Positions 1 through 7,533 of a stretch of 33,275 nt of DNA are shown here, piece by piece (the stretch's first letter is position 1; every line of letters starts with the position of its first letter). The notes below the pieces were generated by a model. It was not told the DNA's origin, ran no database searches, and saw only the letters and a list, made by a program, of their open reading frames with translations. The stretch lies in contig DGSK01000039.1 in the NCBI GenBank assembly GCA_002393955.1, positions 1 to 33,275 of the forward strand, in the 5' to 3' direction. Origin of the DNA: Lachnospiraceae bacterium UBA4364. GTDB lineage: Bacteria; Bacillota; Clostridia; Lachnospirales; Lachnospiraceae. Made by a program: the position numbers and the translations under genes.

Positions 1-57
1 ACTAAAACTTCCCACACCCAAAATGGGACTTGTACCTTGAAAATTCAATAATACAGG
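1..57 (+). repeat. Left terminal inverted repeat of the IS
   Basis: This arm pairs with the reverse complement of about 1532-1588. The outer 18 bases are identical, a short stretch of about 15 bases differs, and the inner TTGAAAATTCAATAAT block is identical again. Its outermost base is base 1 of the window. Confidence 0.9.
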
Positions 58-73
58 CGATTAAATATGTATC

Positions 74-1456
74 TCACGCCGCCAGGGATGACGCTCTGAC
101 CAGAGAATTCCGGATATAATCCGGTAACCTTCCTACAAACAGCGTGATGAATGCTTCAATCTGTTCTTCCGTAGGGTGGAAAATGCCGCATACGCAGTCT
201 ATCATGGCGTTTATCAGGATCTGGAATGATTCTCCAAATGTGATGTCTGCCAGTTCATCTGAAAGGAAGAAAAAGATTTCGCCAAGTGTCCGGCTGTCTT
301 CACACTTTCGCTGTTCTATGGCCATCATCAGATATCTGGTGAAAACGATAGCCACATGTGCAGTCAGGGCATCATAGGAAAGGCTGTGGCACTCACCGAT
401 CAGATTCAGGTAGGACTTGCATGTCTTGAAAAAGATCTCAATCTGCCAGCGTTTACCATAGATCCGTATGATTTCTTCTTCAGAAAGTTCCGGGTTGGTA
501 CAGATGAAAGCAATCCAGTCTTTCTTGTTGTTACGGTTACGGACACATACTATCTTGGCTGGAATCTTCTGTTCCTTTCCGACCATGACATTCACCGAAA
601 GAAGATACTTGCTACGACCTCGGCGTTTCTTGCAAATGCCAAAAATCTTCCGGATGGAAAGCTGCTGACCTTCGTACTCATAGAAAATACGGGAGCTTTT
701 TCTGAGCATTGCTATTGAATCCAACCCCAGATCTTTTACAGCAACAAACTGAGCTGGATTTGCAAACCAGGTATCGAAGAGAACGTAATGGGCACTGTGC
801 CCGGCAGACATTGCATTCTTCAAGAGTTCGATCATGACCGTTGTTCCCTTCATCTGGGCAAGCTTTCTGCGTTTGGCAGCAAGAGAACGGCCGTCAAACT
901 TTTCAGCCGGACCGATCAGGCACTCTTCCTTTGAGGAAGCCAGGAGGCTGCTGTTGACCGGGAGGAACGTATTCCCGTCAGTCCAGCCGAGTGTCATGAG
1001 ACGGTAGCCCTTGCGGTATTTCATGGATACGTGGTCAAACACTTTCGAGCCGAGTTCTGTCCGTTTGCAGCTGGTACGCTCGAACAGGCTGTCATCAACA
1101 ACAAAAGCATTAACGCGGTCCGCTCCCGTAAGCGATTCGATGGTATCAGAAACTTTTTTAGATAAGAGTGTCGTAAAACGTAACCAGTTTGTTCCCGGAC
1201 TGTTCAGAAAACGATAGAACGTGTTTTTTGAAAATGACTCTCTGAAGGAACCAGTTTTCTGCTGCATGTACATGCTGCGGTCAGAAAAAGCATTGCAGAG
1301 TTTGTACTTGAAGATACTGATCACCGGAACACCCTTTTCTTTCTGGGCGTTGCATTTCCGAAGAAGATTTCCGATACCAAACCTGCAAAAAAAAGAAGAA
1401 ATTGAATTAAAAAGTTCCTGTCCGACCTGATCCTGTGGTAAAATTGATGTTGGCAT
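74..1456 (-). CDS. IS4-family DDE transposase
   Basis: This enzyme cuts and joins the ends of the surrounding IS. The chosen ATG at 1456 gives 460 aa and has an AAAGGAG ribosome site six bases upstream. A TTG further out at 1489 lies almost at the expected transcription start and is unlikely. The catalytic triad is visible: D121 in VVDDSLF, D228 in VLFDTWFANP and E340 in YGKRWQIEIFFKTCK. The last string matches the IS4 signature Y-x2-R-x3-E-x6-K exactly (Y333, R336, E340, K347). The family assignment is firm from this signature. The length is normal for IS4 transposases, and I see no frameshift. Confidence 0.95.
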   Translation of the reverse strand: MPTSILPQDQVGQELFNSISSFFCRFGIGNLLRKCNAQKEKGVPVISIFKYKLCNAFSDRSMYMQQKTGSFRESFSKNTFYRFLNSPGTNWLRFTTLLSKKVSDTIESLTGADRVNAFVVDDSLFERTSCKRTELGSKVFDHVSMKYRKGYRLMTLGWTDGNTFLPVNSSLLASSKEECLIGPAEKFDGRSLAAKRRKLAQMKGTTVMIELLKNAMSAGHSAHYVLFDTWFANPAQFVAVKDLGLDSIAMLRKSSRIFYEYEGQQLSIRKIFGICKKRRGRSKYLLSVNVMVGKEQKIPAKIVCVRNRNNKKDWIAFICTNPELSEEEIIRIYGKRWQIEIFFKTCKSYLNLIGECHSLSYDALTAHVAIVFTRYLMMAIEQRKCEDSRTLGEIFFFLSDELADITFGESFQILINAMIDCVCGIFHPTEEQIEAFITLFVGRLPDYIRNSLVRASSLAA

Positions 1457-1493
1457 AGTTAGCTCCTTTCGTTTTTTGTTTTTAGTCAACTCA

Positions 1494-1502
1494 ATTATAC
1501 CA
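1494..1502 (-). promoter_or_regulatory. Extended -10 promoter of the transposase
   Basis: On the minus strand the sequence reads TGGTATAATTG, an extended -10 (TG-N-TATAAT) about 38 bases before the transposase ATG. No good -35 is seen. An AAGGCA/TGCCTT hairpin lies just upstream at about 1504-1524. Confidence 0.6.
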
Positions 1503-1531
1503 AAGGCACAGCTTCTATGCCTTTTTAATTG

Positions 1532-1588
1532 CCTACATTATTGAATTTTCAAGGTTCTATACACCTTTTCGGTGTGGGAAGTTTTAGT
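1532..1588 (-). repeat. Right terminal inverted repeat of the IS
   Basis: This is the mirror of the left arm, ending GTTTTAGT at 1588. It contains the last two codons and the stop codon of the neighbouring zinc-ribbon gene. Confidence 0.9.
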
Positions 1589-1841
1589 TATTTACATATC
1601 CGCACTCACTGCACTTCCACTTGCCATTATCAGCAGTGAAGTCCTCCTGCTCATTAAGCGTTGCACCGCAGCCGTCGCAGATCCAGATTATATTTGAATC
1701 ATCCTCAGAAGCTGGATTTATCAGCATTTCCCCGCACCCTTTACAGACCCAATGCGGAAGTGCCGGATCAAAGCCCTTCTGCAGTGTCAGATTAGCATCA
1801 CAGCGGGGACAGTATTCGTAGAAATCATTATTATTATCCAT
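1584..1841 (-). CDS. Small zinc-ribbon protein, 3' end formed by the IS
   Basis: This is an acidic protein of about 85 aa with three Cys pairs plus a final pair: CPRC near the N-terminus, CKGC, CDGC and CSEC. They form two tandem zinc ribbons joined by a short linker containing PASEDDSN. Such proteins are common in Lachnospiraceae, but their function is unknown to me. The last codons (VNN-stop) run into the right terminal repeat of the IS, and the TAA at 1584-1586 is IS sequence. The original C-terminus may therefore have been longer. The start is uncertain: ATG at 1841 and TTG at 1850 are both possible, and neither has a clear ribosome site. A good promoter lies about 40 bases upstream. Confidence 0.75.
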   Translation of the reverse strand: MDNNNDFYEYCPRCDANLTLQKGFDPALPHWVCKGCGEMLINPASEDDSNIIWICDGCGATLNEQEDFTADNGKWKCSECGYVNN

Positions 1842-1880
1842 ATTGTCCAACCAATGCTCAGATTTCCTTTACAACATAAG

Positions 1881-1909
1881 ATTTTATCAAACATCACGTT
1901 ATTTCTCAA
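1881..1909 (-). promoter_or_regulatory. Sigma-A-type promoter of the zinc-ribbon gene
   Basis: On the minus strand, TTGAGA (1904-1909), a 17-base spacer and TAAAAT (1881-1886) make a near-consensus vegetative promoter. It points at the zinc-ribbon gene, with an expected start near 1874. Confidence 0.65.
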
Positions 1910-1978
1910 TTAAACACGAAGCAGGTGTTATGGATCCCGGCTAAAAATCTAAGTGGCACACAAATCCGAAAAGGGAAT

Positions 1979-2024
1979 AAAAAAGGACCCCACATAGGAT
2001 ATACATCCGTGTGAAGTCCCCTTG
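1979..2024 (-). terminator. Rho-independent terminator after the phosphofructokinase gene
   Basis: Read on the minus strand, the AAGGGGACTTCACA arm pairs imperfectly with a GTGGGGTCC-type arm, and six T follow at 1984-1979. It lies 76 bases beyond the stop codon at 2100. Confidence 0.65.
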
Positions 2025-2099
2025 ATCATCAGTTATACCGGTTCAGACAATGCGTCACATGCTGATAGCTGCTGACGACAATCAGTCCTGCCGTGTGAT

Positions 2100-3758
2100 T
2101 CAGCCCTTCTCCAGTGCAAGTGTCCTGGTAGTAAGGTCGCATACCTCAGCAGGTCCATAGTACTGGATCGCACCGGGATATGTGAATGCTGTTTCAACAG
2201 CCCACTCATCTCTGTGCTCTGCGAAGTATTTGAAGGGCTTGCCATCAAGCTCTACGAGAGCCTTTCTGATAACGGGCTTGTCCTCACCGTTTCTTCTCTC
2301 GATATTCATCATCTTGGTGATAGGCATACCGCCTGCAACCCACTCCTCAGCCGGCTTTGACAGGTTGGAAACCTTTGAAAGGTATCCTGTGTAACCATAC
2401 TGGATGAGCATGAATGCATTGTAACCAAGTGAATAGCAGTAGTCTGCATCGAAATTTGAAGGGAATGCACATCTTCCTTCATATCCGAAGAAATGATGAA
2501 GAGGGCTGAACTTTCCGTTGTATGTGCCGGCTTTCTTTCTCTCTGCAAGCTTAGCTGCTACAAGGCCGGACATAAGCTTCTCAGACTCGATGAGGGAAAC
2601 CTGTACATTTCCGTGAGGATCTCTCTCGAGGAAAAGCTGCTGCTGGATAAGTGTAGGAAGGATATCAAATACTGCAAAGGATTCAGCTGTAAGGCCTTCC
2701 TTGATGAAGTTATACTTAGCAGTCCAGTCGGGAAGCGCATTGAACTCTTCTGTCTTCTTGCCTGCAAGAAGCTCGTTGATCTCTGCGATAAGTACGGAGA
2801 ACTCGGGAACGAATTCTACGATACCCTCAGGGATGATAGCCACACCGAAGTTGTTACCATTAGCAGCTCTCTTAGCTACTGAGTCAGCGATCTGGTCAGC
2901 GATCTGTGAAAGTGACATCTTCTTAGCCTTTACTTCCTCACCGATAAGGCAGATGTTAGGCTGTGTCTCAAGGGCACACTCAAGGGCAACATGGGAAGCG
3001 GAACGACCCATAACCTTGATGAAATGCCAGTACTTCTTAGCGGAGTTAGCATCTCTTTCAATGTTGCCGATAAGCTCTGAATATGTCTTTGTAGCTGTAT
3101 CGAAACCGAAGGATGCCTCGATATCCTCATTCTTTAAGTCACCGTCGATAGTCTTGGGGCATCCGATAACCTGAATGCCTGTGTTGTTAGCTGCCATATA
3201 CTCTGCAAGTGTAGCAGCATTTGTATTGGAATCGTCACCACCGATGATAACGATAGCAGTAAGTCCGTTCTTCTTTGCATTTTCAGCAACGATAGCGAAC
3301 TGCTCTTTTGTTTCAAGCTTTGTACGGCCTGAACCGATGATATCGAAACCGCCGGTATTCCTGTATGCATCGATGAAAGCATCATCAAACTCTACATAAT
3401 CATTCTTAAGAAGTCCGTCTGGACCGCCCTTGAATCCCAAGAGAACATTGTTCTTATCTGTAGCCTTAAGTGCATCATAAAGACCTGAGATAACATTGTG
3501 TCCACCGGGTGCCTGTCCGCCGGAAAGGATAACACCTACAACCTGCTTCTTTGCAGCAGATGTGTTGGAGCCCTTCTGGAATGTGATTTCTTCCTTACCA
3601 TAGGTGTTAGGGAAAAGCTCTTTGATCTTGTCCTGATCGGCAACGCTGCTTGTTGCATCGCCAACCTTTACGCAGATGTCTGAGATACCGTTTCTAAGCA
3701 TTCCGGGAAGCTTAGGACTGTACTCATATCTTGCTTTCTGAAGTGGTGATATGCTCAT
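2100..3758 (-). CDS. pfp: Diphosphate-fructose-6-phosphate 1-phosphotransferase (PPi-PFK)
   Basis: This enzyme phosphorylates fructose 6-phosphate with pyrophosphate instead of ATP, reversibly, in cytoplasmic glycolysis. The protein is 552 aa, the size of the long plant-like PFP group rather than the 320-aa ATP enzymes. Seen in the sequence are GGDDSNTNAA, where the second Asp replaces the Gly of ATP-PFKs and marks PPi use; PKTIDGDL, carrying the Lys typical of PPi enzymes; MGRSASHVALECAL for sugar-phosphate binding; and GYEGRC near the C-terminus. I chose ATG 3758 because AAAGGAG lies just upstream and a promoter sits at 3807-3835, inside the 36-residue upstream extension of the frame. The gene appears monocistronic. 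Its codons are strongly biased, as expected for a highly expressed glycolytic gene. Confidence 0.95.
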   Translation of the reverse strand: MSISPLQKARYEYSPKLPGMLRNGISDICVKVGDATSSVADQDKIKELFPNTYGKEEITFQKGSNTSAAKKQVVGVILSGGQAPGGHNVISGLYDALKATDKNNVLLGFKGGPDGLLKNDYVEFDDAFIDAYRNTGGFDIIGSGRTKLETKEQFAIVAENAKKNGLTAIVIIGGDDSNTNAATLAEYMAANNTGIQVIGCPKTIDGDLKNEDIEASFGFDTATKTYSELIGNIERDANSAKKYWHFIKVMGRSASHVALECALETQPNICLIGEEVKAKKMSLSQIADQIADSVAKRAANGNNFGVAIIPEGIVEFVPEFSVLIAEINELLAGKKTEEFNALPDWTAKYNFIKEGLTAESFAVFDILPTLIQQQLFLERDPHGNVQVSLIESEKLMSGLVAAKLAERKKAGTYNGKFSPLHHFFGYEGRCAFPSNFDADYCYSLGYNAFMLIQYGYTGYLSKVSNLSKPAEEWVAGGMPITKMMNIERRNGEDKPVIRKALVELDGKPFKYFAEHRDEWAVETAFTYPGAIQYYGPAEVCDLTTRTLALEKG

Positions 3759-3806
3759 ATCCGTTCTCCTTTGATTATTGATTTGTAATGGATTTTTACC
3801 TATAAA

Positions 3807-3835
3807 ATAATAAGATAAATCGCTAAAAAAGTAAA
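3807..3835 (-). promoter_or_regulatory. Promoter of the phosphofructokinase gene
   Basis: On the minus strand, TTTACT (3830-3835), a 17-base spacer and TATTAT (3807-3812) give a start near 3800 and a leader of about 40 bases. It lies downstream of the most upstream in-frame ATG and so argues for the start at 3758. Confidence 0.65.
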
Positions 3836-3923
3836 TAGGCAGCTGAGAAGTATACGGTTTGTCCATATGTATGGAAAACGGAAATTATGATACAATTTAT
3901 GAGCATACATTTTTTTCATGGAT

Positions 3924-4060
3924 AGTAAAACTTCCCACACCGTGTAGTCTTGTCTGACGGTGCTGACGGTGTTTTAGGTGAGCAGTGCGAACGGCACCAC
4001 CGTCAGGCAAGCTACCGGTGTGAGAAAGTTAGTGGTATACAACAAGTGGGAAGTTTTAGT
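3924..4060. mobile_element. MITE-like element with IS4-type ends
   Basis: This 137-bp non-coding element starts AGTAAAACTTCCCACACC and ends GTGGGAAGTTTTAGT, nearly the same termini as the IS at 1-1588. Inside, CTTGTCTGACGGTG (3949-3962) pairs with CACCGTCAGGCAAG (3998-4011), so the whole element can fold into a long hairpin. It contains no transposase and shares only its ends with the IS, as expected for a miniature element moved in trans. No clear target duplication is seen. The downstream membrane-protein gene begins 20 bases beyond it. Confidence 0.8.
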
Positions 4061-4079
4061 TAGATAGTTTTCAGCGGAT

Positions 4080-4976
4080 ATGGATAACGAACAGTTAGCT
4101 AAGGAAAAAAAGAGAGAAAAAGATAAAAAGGATACCATAAAGAGCGTTTTACTCTGTGCCTTTGGTACTTTCATGTTTGCCACGCTCGGCTCCTTGCTGG
4201 TTTTTGATGTTTTTTCGGAATCTGCTGCCATTGAAAAAATAATCTACGGATCCATAGCAGCCGGACTTGTTCTTATCTGCATTTCCGGAGTACTCCTCTC
4301 CTGCATTTCCTACTACCTCCAATACATCCGGCCGGAAAAGCATCCGGAGATCAGATATTCCACAGCTGAACAAAAACGCAGATCTGAGGTACATAAGAGA
4401 CTACCCGGCAGGGATATCTTTGATGCATTGGGAAAATACAGACGGAAATTTCTGCGAAACCGGATCCTGGGCATAAGTATCGGAATCCTGCTTGCATTAC
4501 TGCTGATCATACTCAGATTCAGTGAGGAAAACATAAGCCTGTGGGTAGCCATTGTCATCGCTATCGTGATCGTCGCAATATCATGTATCATTGCCTGGAA
4601 AAAAGACGTAACATTTAAGACTGAGCTTGACCTGAGAAAAATCATAGCAGAAAAGAACATTGACCTCCTTCGGCTGAATACTGATTTTATGGCGTCCACC
4701 ACTCACAAACTTTTTGACGGAATAGCCCTGCTGGGAATGGATTATCTGGTGATCTACGCAATGAGGTTCTGCAGCATAGTGGATGTAAAAGAGATTACAT
4801 ACGCAGAGACCTTCTATGATGTACAGAAATTTGATCATAACACTATCACCAGGTACAAACTGCGTTTATATATGTCCTACAATGAAATGATCACAATGAC
4901 TATGAAGAACGAGTCGGAAATGGAACTAATGGCTAATGAACTTGGTATCCGCGGACTAAAGGTAGAAGAAAAATAG
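4080..4976 (+). CDS. Unknown four-helix membrane protein
   Basis: I do not recognise this 298-aa protein. A very basic N-terminus (about 18 residues, mostly Lys/Glu) is followed by two hydrophobic hairpins: segments at about 20-45, 53-80, 130-150 and 157-177. A soluble C-terminal region of about 120 residues follows, with alternating hydrophobic residues suggesting a mixed alpha/beta domain. Positive residues before the first helix and between the pairs suggest that both ends are cytoplasmic. The start ATG lies 20 bases after the MITE-like element, with only a weak ribosome site (AGCGG), so the insertion may have replaced the native leader. A NUDIX gene follows 22 bases downstream on the same strand. 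Confidence 0.8.
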   Translation: MDNEQLAKEKKREKDKKDTIKSVLLCAFGTFMFATLGSLLVFDVFSESAAIEKIIYGSIAAGLVLICISGVLLSCISYYLQYIRPEKHPEIRYSTAEQKRRSEVHKRLPGRDIFDALGKYRRKFLRNRILGISIGILLALLLIILRFSEENISLWVAIVIAIVIVAISCIIAWKKDVTFKTELDLRKIIAEKNIDLLRLNTDFMASTTHKLFDGIALLGMDYLVIYAMRFCSIVDVKEITYAETFYDVQKFDHNTITRYKLRLYMSYNEMITMTMKNESEMELMANELGIRGLKVEEK

Positions 4977-4998
4977 GATCAGAACGGAGACTTAAACA

Positions 4999-5481
4999 AT
5001 GATAAAATGTACAACACTTTGCTACATAGAGATTGACGGAAAATACCTGATGCTCCACCGTGTAAAAAAAGAAAACGACATAAATCACGATAAGTGGATA
5101 GGCATAGGCGGCCACTGTGAAGACGGAGAAAGCCCTGAAGACTGCATTATCAGGGAAGCTATGGAAGAGACCGGCTATACACTGGAAAGTTTGGATTTCA
5201 GGGGGATCGTTACTTTTATATACGGCAGAGACATAACTGAGTACATGATGCTTTTTACTTCCGATGCCATAAGCGGTACCGAAAAAACATGCGATGAGGG
5301 AGACCTGGTATGGGTAGATAAGGCTGATGTTCTCTCGCTTAACCTGTGGCCCGGCGACAGGATCTTTCTTAAACTGCTGGACGAGAAAAAAGAGTTCTTT
5401 TCACTGAAGCTTGTCTATGATACGGATGACAGACTTATAAATGCTGTACTGGATGGAGTTTCTGACATTACACCTGAATAA
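4999..5481 (+). CDS. NUDIX hydrolase (8-oxo-dGTP diphosphatase-like)
   Basis: This 160-aa single-domain protein should hydrolyse a nucleoside diphosphate linked to another moiety. The Nudix box is complete: starting at GHCEDGE and continuing through REAMEETGY, it fits G-x5-E-x7-R-E-U-x-E-E-x-G-U, including the metal-binding REAxEE glutamates. The N-terminal strand (MIKCTTLCYIEIDGKYLMLH) and the KWIGIGGH entry to the box resemble MutT/NudG-like housecleaning enzymes. Substrate cannot be read from the sequence. The gene begins 22 bases after the membrane-protein gene with CGGAG upstream, so the two are probably co-transcribed. The hairpin-forming repeat relic 5 bases past its stop could end the transcript. 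Confidence 0.9.
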   Translation: MIKCTTLCYIEIDGKYLMLHRVKKENDINHDKWIGIGGHCEDGESPEDCIIREAMEETGYTLESLDFRGIVTFIYGRDITEYMMLFTSDAISGTEKTCDEGDLVWVDKADVLSLNLWPGDRIFLKLLDEKKEFFSLKLVYDTDDRLINAVLDGVSDITPE

Positions 5482-5485
5482 TAGC

Positions 5486-5541
5486 GCCCACACCGGCAGC
5501 TTGTCTGACAGCTGTGCCGTCTTTACTTCCCACTTATTGAG
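5486..5541. repeat. Rearranged relic of the MITE-like element
   Basis: CCCACACCGGCAGCTTGTCT followed by GACAGCTGTGCCG resembles the inner stem of the 3924-4060 element. ACTTCCCACTTATTGA resembles that element's right end read in reverse complement. The parts are joined as after an internal deletion. CGGC-AGCT can pair with AGCT-GTGCCG, which may help end transcription between the two convergent genes. Confidence 0.6.
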
Positions 5542-5546
5542 CTTAA

Positions 5547-5625
5547 CAGAACGGCTCTCGAGTATGTTTCGGAACAATCACGAGTCGTTGCATCAATTCC
5601 GAAACATGTGCGAGACGACGTTCTG
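5547..5625. repeat. Long imperfect palindrome in a convergent intergenic gap
   Basis: Arms at 5547-5573 (CAGAACGGCTCTCGAG..TTTCGGA) and 5598-5625 (TCCGAAACATGTGCGAGACG..) are reverse complements with few mismatches around a 24-base loop. The structure lies between the 3' ends of the NUDIX gene and the 61-aa gene. There is no T-run on either side, so it is not a classical terminator. It may be a second interspersed palindromic repeat family. Confidence 0.65.
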
Positions 5626-5646
5626 CTTCCCCAAAACTGTATGTGG

Positions 5647-5832
5647 TTATAATACGCTGTCTACAGCCTTCTTTACATCTTCCTTGGTGACATTGACAGC
5701 CTTTACTTTATCATTTACCTTGTCGATAACCGTGTCGGCAGCCTTTGTATCCAGCGCCTGGTTCACAGCCTTCTTCACATCTTCCTTGTCTACATTCTTG
5801 ATGAGTTTCTCCGCTTCCTTCTTGATATCCAT
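5647..5832 (-). CDS. 61-aa charged protein with an internal repeat
   Basis: This small, lysine- and aspartate-rich, Cys-free protein is probably cytoplasmic and helical. It consists of two similar halves: VDKEDVKKAVNQAL in the first and VTKEDVKKAVDSVL at the end, separated by a linker with alternating Asp/Lys. A perfect AGGAGG site stands before the ATG, which supports a real, well-translated gene. It follows the HIT gene by 30 bases and is probably the last gene of the murG transcript. I do not recognise a function; the helical repeat recalls small stress or antitoxin-like proteins, but there is no partner gene here. Confidence 0.8.
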   Translation of the reverse strand: MDIKKEAEKLIKNVDKEDVKKAVNQALDTKAADTVIDKVNDKVKAVNVTKEDVKKAVDSVL

Positions 5833-5862
5833 TTCTTTAGTCCTCCTGAAAAAATTTTATAA

Positions 5863-6270
5863 TCAGCCTACAATCTGCTTCCTGATTTCCTCCAGCTCTT
5901 CCTGGCTTACTTTCCCCGGCTTCCAGAGTATGTTCTGTCCGTCATCCTTATATCTGGGAATCAGATGCAGATGGAAATGCTTTACAGTCTGTCCTGCCAC
6001 TTCACCATTATTCTGAACGAGGTTAAGTCCGTCAGCTCCGAGATTTTCCACCATCTGAGCGGACAGCTTCTTGGCTACCTTCATTGCAGCTGCTGCAGTG
6101 TCCTCCGGCAGTTCAAAGAGATTCGCATAATGTTCCTTGGGAAGTATCAGGGCATGCCCTTTTGTGGCAGGTCCCAAATCCAGGATCACGCGGAAATTTT
6201 CATCCTCATATACCGTCTTGGATGGTATCTCACCGTTGGCAATCTTACAAAAAATACAATCGTTATTCAT
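5863..6270 (-). CDS. HIT-family nucleotide hydrolase (Hint-like)
   Basis: This 135-aa histidine-triad protein hydrolyses adenosine 5'-phosphoramidate-type or dinucleotide substrates in the cytoplasm. The triad H98-F-H100-L-H102 lies in the string HFHLHLIPR, with H100-H102 forming the nucleotide-transfer site. The N-terminal CIFCKI pair and the GHALILPKEH motif are typical of the bacterial Hint branch, and the length is normal. A GGAGG site lies just before the ATG. It begins 27 bases after murG and precedes the 61-aa gene by 30 bases, so the three form a likely operon. Linkage to murG is probably organisational only. Confidence 0.92.
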   Translation of the reverse strand: MNNDCIFCKIANGEIPSKTVYEDENFRVILDLGPATKGHALILPKEHYANLFELPEDTAAAAMKVAKKLSAQMVENLGADGLNLVQNNGEVAGQTVKHFHLHLIPRYKDDGQNILWKPGKVSQEELEEIRKQIVG

Positions 6271-6297
6271 GATAATCCTCCATGTCGAGCACTTTAT

Positions 6298-7392
6298 TTA
6301 TTTATTTTTTATTTTATTGGGGCTCTTATTCTCTACCGCTTCTTCAATAAGCTCCATGATAGCAGGTATGGATCTGTACTGAGTGGACTTTTCCATATTG
6401 TCGATATATGTCTGCTTATTGAAATACAGATTGTGTATTGCGTCCAGCAATGAATCCTGATCCAGGTTTTCCTCATCGATCACAATACTGTATCCCTGCT
6501 TCTCGAAAGATGCTGCATTCAGTATCTGGTCCCCGCGGGAGTTTTTAGCCGAAAGGGGGATCAGTATGCTGGGAATGCGAAGTGACAGGAGCTCGCTTAT
6601 AGCATTGGCCCCGGCCCGGGATACCACTATATCTGTAATAGCGAATATATCCTTGAGCTCAGCCTTGACATACTCGAATTGCTTGTAGCCGCTTTCCGTA
6701 AGCAGCATATTGTCCATCTTGTCCTTTCCGGTAAGATGCACAATGTTAAAATCTCCCTTAAGCTTCGGGAGCGCACTCCTTATTGCTTCATTAATAGACG
6801 CCGCTCCCTGGCTTCCGCCCATTACCAGGATTACGGGGAGCCCCGGCTCAAAACCGCAGAACTTGTATGCGATTTCTTTGTCACCCTTCTTTAATTCTTC
6901 CCTTATGGGAGAGCCGGTGAGCACGGCCTTCTTATCCGGAAGGTATTTTAATGTCTCCGGGAAGTTGCAGCACACCTTCTCCGCAACCGGAATACAGAGC
7001 TTATTTGCAAGCCCGGGAGTAAGGTCCGACTCATGTATGATACAGGGAATCTTTAAGGCTGCCGCTGCCCTGACTACGGGAACGGATACAAACCCTCCTT
7101 TTGAAAAAACCACGTCAGGACGTATCTTCTTCAGGATCTTTCTCGCGTCGCCATACCCCTTTATTACCCTGAAAGGGTCCGTAAAATTCTTGGGATCAAA
7201 GTAACGGCGAAGCTTTCCGGTTGATACGCCGTAATATGGTATGCCAAAATCGGAAACCAGTCTTTTCTCTATTCCGTCCAGTGATCCTATATAAGTTATG
7301 TCATACCCCTGTTCCTTAAGATGAGGGATAAGTGCAAGATTTGGAGTGACATGCCCCGCAGTGCCGCCACCTGTTAATACTATTTTTTTCAT
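6298..7392 (-). CDS. murG: UDP-GlcNAc:lipid I N-acetylglucosaminyltransferase MurG
   Basis: This enzyme transfers GlcNAc from UDP-GlcNAc to lipid I, forming lipid II at the inner face of the membrane. It is the last cytoplasmic step of peptidoglycan precursor synthesis. The GT-B fold markers are present: GGGTAGHVTPN at the N-terminus for lipid/phosphate contact, FSKGGFVSVPV, GSPIREEL, and GGSQGA plus SRAGANAISELL in the UDP-GlcNAc half. The C-terminal form (IPLSAKNSRGDQILNA) is that of the clostridial MurG branch. I chose ATG 7392 (364 aa) because the frame's first ATG seven residues upstream has no ribosome site, while GCGGAAAG precedes this one. It heads a small operon with the HIT gene and the 61-aa gene. 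Confidence 0.94.
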   Translation of the reverse strand: MKKIVLTGGGTAGHVTPNLALIPHLKEQGYDITYIGSLDGIEKRLVSDFGIPYYGVSTGKLRRYFDPKNFTDPFRVIKGYGDARKILKKIRPDVVFSKGGFVSVPVVRAAAALKIPCIIHESDLTPGLANKLCIPVAEKVCCNFPETLKYLPDKKAVLTGSPIREELKKGDKEIAYKFCGFEPGLPVILVMGGSQGAASINEAIRSALPKLKGDFNIVHLTGKDKMDNMLLTESGYKQFEYVKAELKDIFAITDIVVSRAGANAISELLSLRIPSILIPLSAKNSRGDQILNAASFEKQGYSIVIDEENLDQDSLLDAIHNLYFNKQTYIDNMEKSTQYRSIPAIMELIEEAVENKSPNKIKNK

Positions 7393-7472
7393 GCTTTCCG
7401 CTTTCTGTTGCATTTTATGCAGCGCCGCAAATAAGATAACCGGTCATCTTATGCGGATAGAAATAATTTATA

Positions 7473-7509
7473 CAGCTGTCCTCATTCCCCTAAGAATTAC
7501 AGACAGCTG
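7473..7509. promoter_or_regulatory. Inverted repeat between the signalling cluster and murG
   Basis: Perfect 8-bp arms CAGCTGTC (7473-7480) and GACAGCTG (7502-7509) lie between the vWA-FHA stop and the murG start. On the minus strand A/T-rich sequence follows, but no real T-run does. It may be a weak terminator for the signalling cluster or an operator for murG. Confidence 0.4.
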
Positions 7510-7533
7510 CCGATATGTTATTTATTACACGGA

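Larger units (their letters stand above)
1..1588 (-). mobile_element. IS4-family insertion sequence, complete
   Basis: The element is bounded by imperfect inverted repeats of about 57 bp. The left end starts ACTAAAACTTCCCACACC at base 1, and the right end is its reverse complement ending GTTTTAGT at 1588. The arms also share the inner block CCTTGAAAATTCAATAAT. The one long gene inside encodes an IS4-type DDE transposase on the minus strand. The left flank lies outside the window, so a target-site duplication cannot be seen. The transposase frame is intact, so the copy may be active. Confidence 0.93.

Noticed and set aside
3759..3866. 36-residue N-terminal extension of the phosphofructokinase
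   Set aside because: A promoter lies within it, it has no ribosome site, and a strong site precedes the inner ATG at 3758.
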